Below are positions 58,053 through 64,000 of a stretch of 64,000 nt of DNA, piece by piece. Numbering within the stretch: position 1 is the first letter of the stretch; each line of letters opens with the position of its first letter. The notes beneath the pieces were generated by a model that saw only the letters and a list, made by a program, of their open reading frames with translations, made no database searches and had not been told where the DNA came from. The DNA is taken from assembly GCA_920105805.1 (NCBI GenBank), contig CAKKTI010000084.1:1-64000 (forward strand), written 5' to 3'. Made by a program: the position numbers and the translations under genes. The DNA is from Condylostoma magnum (taxonomy: Eukaryota; Ciliophora; Heterotrichea; Heterotrichida; Condylostomatidae).

Positions 58053-59907
58053 CTAACTATCATCAACAGCAGGGTAAAATTTAGGTTTGTCTTCATCTAA
58101 TGATTGAGCTATCTAACTGTAATTAAAGCTACCAAATTTTCTGATTTTATCAAATAACTTTTTCTCTTTAATATACTCCTTACTTTTAAACACAGGAATA
58201 TCTACTAAGTTTGAATATTCATCAAAATCAACCTATTCCTTTATCTAATTAATATCGGAAAATTTTAAGCTTTCATATGCGCTAGAAGACCACTCTGAAT
58301 TCCCATCATCAATTATATCCAGCATTCTTTCTCTTACTTCAGTGCTGGGTAGATGCTCATTCTTTTACTTTTCCAAACCCCCTCCTAACACTCTAATCAA
58401 CTCTTGTGAATAGTCTTCAGTCAACCTAACATTCGGATCTTTAGGGCATTCAATGTTAAAGTGACCTAATTGCTTGCAACTTGAACATTTTAGCTTTACA
58501 TTTGATCTTTATAGCTCTTTTAATCCATCATCATTTTGCTTTTACTGATGTTTTCCTATTTAACACCCAGGAGCATCTTTATTAGATTTACCACAGCACC
58601 ATCAGACCTGTCCACTGTAATTACTTACATGTTATCTACAAGATCAATTGTAATTTTCTTACTCAGTGTATAGTTTACTACACTTTATGCATTGTCTTTC
58701 TTCTAAATCTCCAATCTTTGAGTATTTTTTTAGCTTTAGTCTTAATCTATTGATTTCTGATTAGGATTCTTTGTATTGTTTCTCTATTTTTATTTAATTT
58801 GAATTGGCTTGTTCTAAATTACCTCTAAGCTCTTATATTTCATGGTTTGCACTTCTCAATCTGTCTTAAAATACCTTTAAAAATGTGTTTTTTTGATAAT
58901 TTAATTAATCTTTCAATATAGAAACTTAAAAATAATCTGACTATATTTTATTTAGTTTTGCTTCTTGTCTACGATATTTCTCCAAAAGTAATCTCATTTC
59001 ATTGGCTAATTATTTATGTTATTTTACTAGTTCACTAAACTCGTATTCTAAAAGATAATTAATTGAATATCTCCCAGTTATATTAAGAAGATTTTAATAC
59101 AAAACTTTCAGTCTTTCTCCTATAATCTAATTCTACAGTACTAATTAATTGTTAATATGTTCTAATTGAATAGTAGTATTTTTTAATTTGTGTTGTTAGT
59201 TAAGGATTATTTTTTATAATATAACGGATATCATTAGTTGCTTTTTCTTCTGTATTGATTTATAATAACTCGCTCTTTTATCTTTACAAATCGCCGAGGC
59301 CTTCTTTATACTTCTGACTTTCATGTCTTATAATTTCATTATTTAATGAATCCTGCTACAATTGATTCTCTAGTATGACTATTTACAACATTAATTAATT
59401 TTTATCTGATTCTACTCTTATCAATTTTTCTTCTAATTCATTGCATCATTTTCTAATTTTTTCATTATCTTAATGTTAAATTCTCAAATCAGATTTTGCT
59501 ATCTTATACAGCCTATTCTTATCATCTAATTATTGTTATATTTTTTAACTTAATTTTACTTCGTTATAAACAGTATTGGGAACAATATCAAGTTTTCTTG
59601 TGTTTTTATTCCTTAGATTTCCAGTGCTAGATGATCTTCTAGCAGTAAATCCTCTTCTTTGTATTCCGTAATTACTTTATTATTTCATTCTTAAATCGCA
59701 TTCAAACATAGGAATCAAGTATTACTAAACAACTCTATTAGCCAATTATGCGGAAACTTTGCTTGGTTATTTTGTGTTTCATCTGTTTTAAACTTTTTTC
59801 AGTATAGGGAATTCAGAAGCTTAGGTAGTTAAAGTCTGCGATCGCAATTTTTTTTGTATTTTTTGATAAATTGATTTACTTGATTTAGTTTTAACTATAG
59901 TTTCCAT
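58053..59907 (-). CDS. Long coiled-coil protein with CCHC zinc knuckle (one intron)
   Basis: About 596 residues after removing one intron, from ATG 59907 (METIVKTKSSKSIYQKIQK) to TAG 58055-58053. Coiled coil covers residues ~130-340 (KLIRVESDKNQLMLQIVILE, LANEMRLLLEKYRRQEAKLN, EIQELRGNLEQANSNQIKIE). Next comes a Cys-rich segment (CIKCSKLYTEQENYNWSC, WWCCGKSNKDAPGC) and a zinc knuckle KCSSCKQLGHFNIECPKD. Function unknown; the knuckle may bind RNA. The protein-like frame changes within 59100-59230; removing 64 nt (59162-59225, GT...AG with CTAAC inside) restores one frame, 597 codons. Confidence 0.65.
59162..59225 (-). other. Probable intron (64 nt; a shorter alternative is possible)
   Basis: Starts GTTATATT and ends TTCAATTAG, with CTAAC 30 nt from its 5' end. 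Its length (1 mod 3) matches the frame change in the host gene. A 22-nt intron, GTACTGTAGAATTAGATTATAG, just downstream would do the same, so the exact borders are unsure. Confidence 0.4.
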
Positions 59908-60052
59908 ATTAACAAATCTATTAAATTTATTTTTTGTGGAATGTTTAGGTATATAGAATATACTGTATTTTAAAATTTATAATAGACACTAAGGATGCTC
60001 GATTTATTAATTTTGCTACACATGTACATTGCATACAAACTTGGAATAATTA

Positions 60053-62663
60053 CTATATACTAGATATTTCCTTAGATATTTTTGATATAAAGCTGCTTAG
60101 TTCTGGAAGTTCTCTAATTTCACTTAGCTATTTATTAAAATAGTTCAAAGTAATTTCTTTACTTGCCTTCATTTTACCATATGAAGTAAATACTTAATCT
60201 GATATTTGCACCATCTTCCCAGGTTTAACAACATCCATTAGTTGAGTTTCTTATTTGATCAAATCAACTTCATCTTAAAGAACTCCAGCTTATTATGAGC
60301 TTTCTAATGATTTTCTATAAAGATCTAATTAAATCTATTAAAGCCTTTGCAGTTCCTAATTCAATCCTTTGTGTTTCCTTTATAAACTATTTTCTTCTCT
60401 GTCAATTTCTCTTATGGTTGAGCTTTTTCTAATGTTATTAGATTAATCATGTTTAGCTCTAACAATCTCAAGCTTAGAGTTGTCATTGTTTCATTTAATT
60501 TCATCGAGTTTACGTAGTAATCCTCTAGTATCCTTTTAGACATCAATAATTTCCTACTTCATAGCATCGATTCCAGATGGTTAATTTATAGCCTCTTAGA
60601 TATAATTAGCTCTTTCTCTAAGATCATACACTTTGGCAGCCTGTGTATTCAATAAATCTTCTGAGGTTTCAACTTAGCAATTTAATTCTTATAATTTTAG
60701 ACTTATTTTATCAACCCAATCATTCTATTCATCTGGTTACTCTAGCTATTAAAGCTAGTTTTCAATTTAGTACAATTTTTGTATATTTTTATCATATTTT
60801 TCCAATTTCTAGTATATTTTCTAAGCATTATCTAACTATTCCTTATGTCTAGTAGATTAGTAATTATGATTAAGTTAATCTGCCATGCATTCATGAAGTT
60901 TTCCATTAATCTCTTATTCATATTTCCTGGCGGACAGCACTAATTCCATTTCATTATCAGCTATACAACTGCTTTTACATGTAAAATGTTTTCAAAGCTC
61001 AATTGATTTACAGAAATCGCATAATTAAGGCTTAGATTCTATTTTTCTAATTATTTGTGTACTGGATAAATTTTAAAATTACATTTTTTAATTAATAATC
61101 TGCAAGAAGATAAAGGATTTCATTTGCTTTGATAACTGAATTCTTCATTATGCTCTCTAGCTTAGCTTTGTCTAGACTATACTCTTAGTTAAAAACTTTA
61201 TTCTTTAATAATGACTTCATAAAGTTATTGCATTAATCCATTGCCTGGCATGTGTTTCTTATTAAAAATAAAATTTGTTTATATGTAGTAGGTAGTAATT
61301 CTAGTATAAAATCTATTTTAGATTGCCGTTTTGCTGTTTTATGGATAAGAAGAGACATCAGTTTTATTCAATTTTCACATTTAATAATTAATTCTCACTT
61401 AAAGTATCTTGCAAGAGAGTTTCATAGTACTTCTGGCAGCTTTTTTAATATTCTGTGGTTTTATTTAAGAAAATCTATTTTTAATCCAGTTTCTTCCTTT
61501 TAATATACACCTAATTTGATTTAACTTATAGTAATACCTTCTTAGATTTATGGTTGTTAGATTAATAAACTATTGAACTCACTGTAATATTCGTAAAATG
61601 ATTCTGATGATATACCCAATTGCTTAATCATCTCACTTTCTAAGTCATTACTTTAATTTAAACGGTTATTATTTCTTTTCTATGCAAACAAGTTTAAAAA
61701 ATTCACATTTATACCTTCACTGGCATGTAAGTCTCCTTTGTTGCTAGATTAGGAGGAATTAGAGGAAAAATCTGATATAGAAGCATCACTTGATTTCTTC
61801 TAGGACACTTACTCTTATTCCTCAACTTTATTTTTGTTGTATTTAGTAAATCTTTTAGGCTAGGTTAACTAAAAATCTTAATTCTCTATAGAAATATTAT
61901 ACAACTGCCTTATTCTTTGTGCATATGATGATTACTTTTTCTTTAATTCATCATAATCAATTTTTTCAGCTTTTTGTATTTTTTCATGTCTGATTAATCT
62001 TGATACAACTTCCAGAGGATAATCTTACCGCAGGCTTTCAATATTTTCTGTCTTTGGCAGCTTTTTAACTGGGGATTGGGTATAATTCCTATTCTATCCT
62101 CTAATAGTGATTAGATTTCCACTATTAGTCTAACTTAACCTTTATTTAGCTTTACTCTGAGGTCTCTTTACACTTTGCTAAATATTAGGATTTGAGTAGC
62201 TTCTTCTTATAACAGCAGGGATTTACTTTATATAAGATCCGTAGGTAACTCCACTAAAGTTGTGATTTTAGCATAAAATCAATTAGTTTATATAATCTGG
62301 TACTTGCCTCAACCTTTTAATTCGCTTCCCAGTTAAAAGAAATAATGAGTCAAATGTTTAGCCTATTCGTTTCGAAGCTACTTTTATTAGTTCTTTAACA
62401 GTACAACAAACTCCTCTGGCTCTTCCCTTTTCATAGTAAAAGTCACACCATTTGTGTTAGGGTATAGGAAGCTTGAAATTTGAGGGATCTAGTAAAAATC
62501 CTCCCTCTCTTACTATAGTAATGTATCTTATATGATTGATATCAGCAAATGCTGCATTTGCATTACGTTACACCTTTCATACAGGTAAGTTAAAGTTATA
62601 TTTAGCTACTAATGGCTGATTTCTTTAGATCTTGTATATTTATTCTTTTTGCGTCTTATTCAT
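60053..62663 (-). CDS. Doublecortin-like domain plus coiled-coil protein (one 16-nt intron)
   Basis: 864 residues after removing a 16-nt intron, from ATG 62663 (MNKTQKEQIYKIQRNQPLVA) to tandem TAG TAA 60055-60050. Residues ~45-165 resemble a doublecortin domain: IRYITIVREGGFLLDPSNFK, CTVKELIKVASKRIGQTFDS and LFLLTGKRIKRLRQVPDYIN. A Ser-rich linker follows, then a Cys cluster (PQLCDFCKSIELW, FTCKSSC) and a long coiled coil (RKLDEIKWNNDNSKLEIVRA, NSLQRKHKGLNQELQRLQQI). DCX domains bind microtubules. The frame switches after FIQ and is restored by the intron, leaving exactly 865 codons. Confidence 0.7.
61047..61062 (-). other. 16-nt spliceosomal intron
   Basis: GTACACAAATAATTAG on the minus strand. 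Removing it joins FIQ to KIESKPQLCDFCK and gives one continuous frame from ATG 62663 to the tandem stops. Introns of 15-16 nt are the rule in the heterotrichs Stentor and Blepharisma. Confidence 0.65.
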
Positions 62664-62669
62664 AATAAT
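62664..62669. promoter_or_regulatory. 6-bp divergent intergenic region
   Basis: CAT-AATAAT-ATG: the minus-strand start (62661-62663) and plus-strand start (62670-62672) are separated by AATAAT only. Either the transcripts overlap in their leaders or one start is misplaced, but both proteins have good N-termini. Confidence 0.5.
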
Positions 62670-63632
62670 ATGTCTGATTAGGTATAATGCTGGATATGCA
62701 TGGAGTATTATAATAATTCAAACAGAGCTCCTTTGGTATTAAAATGTAGTCATACGTTTTGCAAATCATGTGTAGTTAGTTTAGGTAACCCTATTCTATG
62801 CCCATATTGTAGATAGGTAGATAAAAGGGATTTTGAAAATATTGATTAGAATATAGAAATTTTAGACTTTATTGGATAAAACTAAACTGAGCAGTATAAT
62901 TGCTCTTGAATTAAATCAGTTACTGATGCTAGTGCGTTAACTAATCAAGGTGAATAGTATAGTAGAGAAGATAATTATATAGGAGCATTAAGGTGTTATA
63001 GTAGAGCTCTTTAACTGTACTAAGAAACTAAGTTTAAAAATATTAATTAGAAAAAACTATAAGACATTTATTATAATTTAGGGTAAAATTGCTATAAACT
63101 AGATCATTTTAATGAAGGATTTTAGTATTTTGAGTAATGTTTAAAGCTATTAAGACAAAATAACGGAAGCGAATAATAAAAAATAGAGATTCTTATGCAC
63201 TTAGGAAATGTTAATCTCAAACAGAAGAAATGAAAGTCTGCTATTGCCTATTTTACTTAAATAACCAATAACAATATTCAAAGATTTCCTAGTAGAACAA
63301 TTTGATAAATTGGATTAAGTTATTCTAAAACTGCTAAATGTTTTTATTTGCAAAATAATCCTAATAATGCTCTAAAATGATTGTAAAAGGTAATTATCAT
63401 TGCAAATAGTATTAGACAGGATAAAAGCTTGTATAATACATTGAAGGGAACTGCAAATTTTTGATTTTCTTTAATCTATTTTAAATACTTTGATGTTTTT
63501 AAAGGACACGAGTACAAAGTCAGAGCTCTGTATTACTTCTAAAAAATTAACTTGTAAGATAAAAAAATTCGTAACAAAATTTAATAACTCTAATAGTTAT
63601 CAATATTTGGAGCTATGCAAACAAACTTTTAG
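62670..63632 (+). CDS. RING finger-TPR protein (putative E3 ligase)
   Basis: About 320 residues from ATG 62670. The RING is at the N-terminus: MSDQVQCWICMEYYNNSNRA, LKCSHTFCKSCVVSLG, CPYCRQVDKRDF. TPR-like repeats follow (REDNYIGALRCYSRALQLYQ, IYYNLGQNCYKLDHFNEGFQ, ILMHLGNVNLKQKKWKSAIA, SKTAKCFYLQNNPNNALKW). A ubiquitin-ligase role is likely; the TPRs would bind substrate or chaperone. Stop uncertain: TAA TAA 63582-63587 or TAG 63630-63632. Confidence 0.8.
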
Positions 63633-63700
63633 TTAATAAATACAATTCATATAGGAGTAATCATAGTTTTTTATATGTAAATGGATTATATAGAACTTTA

Positions 63701-64000
63701 TTATTTAAAATATAAAAAGGTACCTTTTATTCTAAGATGTATACTATAACTGTTAAATTTGATAAGAATGTGTATGTTTGAGTTTTGTTAAAACATTGTA
63801 TACGAAGTAATTTTATATATTGTTACTAAGCTCAATTTATGTTCGATCCGTATACGTATTAGTTGATCTATTGCTTTAGTATCTTCTGATTTCAGGAAGC
63901 TATAATTATTATAAACCTAATCTTAATTCTTATGATTTAGTATGGAACAGATTACTTGGCTTCCTTTTATCGAATATTTTGCTTCTAAGATATACTAAAT
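63701..64000 (-). CDS. C-terminal end of a gene entering from the right edge
   Basis: A 99-residue frame open to the window edge, ending in tandem TAA TAA (63703-63698). It reads VICSILNHKNQDQVYNNYSF and AIDQLIRIRIEHKLSLVTIY, with normal protein composition, and no domain is recognisable. The start lies outside the window. Confidence 0.42.
63715..63728. repeat. 14-bp perfect palindrome
   Basis: AAAAGGTACCTTTT, a loopless palindrome near the 3' end of the partial right-edge gene. Possibly chance or a protein-binding site. Confidence 0.4.

Overview
The window is nuclear DNA of a ciliate that uses all three standard stop codons as sense codons. TAA and TAG are read as glutamine and TGA as tryptophan inside conserved genes, yet the same TAA and TAG end genes whose C-termini are fixed by homology (PGK, Tctex1, acid lipase, acyltransferase). 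That is the Condylostoma-type code (translation table 28). The AT-rich sequence, intergenic gaps often of 1-40 bp and a 16-nt intron also fit a heterotrich close to Condylostoma. A conventional translation shreds every gene, so coordinates here come from reading with table 28. All three frames stay open under this code, so I chose frames by homology, composition and codon arithmetic. Gene ends are the least certain part, because any in-frame TAA, TAG or TGA may be sense or stop.

Layout. 1-8.2 kb: DYRK kinase (5' end outside), an unknown gene, Bud20/ZNF593, acid lipase, an FBA-domain F-box protein, a thiolase lacking its catalytic residues, two C/D snoRNAs and an unknown gene. 8.4-19.1 kb: CDPK, a dynein-stalk-like protein, a tail-anchored TPR protein, a discoidin-like protein, a Pho80-type cyclin, an Aurora kinase with a long coiled coil, a multi-CH-domain protein and a RING/TRAF-finger protein. 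19.4-25.1 kb: a run of minus-strand genes (GPI-type Cys-rich surface protein, several small proteins, CFAP97-like, ankyrin-like), then katanin p80. 25.3-32.7 kb: an outer-arm docking-complex-like coiled coil, two unknown genes, a hairpin-rich gap, a leishmanolysin relative with an altered active site, a coiled coil, a PlsC-type acyltransferase and an unknown gene. 33.3-44.1 kb: an MGCC protein, SHAQKYF Myb, EF-hand protein, p62-like autophagy receptor, three unknown genes and PGK. 44.2-64 kb: a coiled coil, NTA1 amidase, a WD40-TRP-like channel, Tctex1, two unknown genes, a SCOT lacking its catalytic Glu, a TTLL glycylase-like protein, an EF-hand/TFKP-repeat protein, EMC7, a CCHC coiled coil, a doublecortin coiled coil, RING-TPR and the end of one more gene.

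There are no operons. The shared theme is cilia, microtubules and cell surface (katanin, docking complex, CFAP97, TTLL, Tctex1, DCX, Aurora, CH, leishmanolysin and Cys-rich proteins), as expected for a large ciliate. The most interesting signals are the ambiguous stop/sense code with frequent tandem stops, extreme gene packing (adjacent genes 1-5 bp apart, divergent ATGs 6 and 14 bp apart), three enzymes that have lost key catalytic residues (two from acetoacetyl-CoA metabolism), the Aurora-coiled-coil and propeller-channel architectures, and a snoRNA pair whose guides overlap on one LSU rRNA site.
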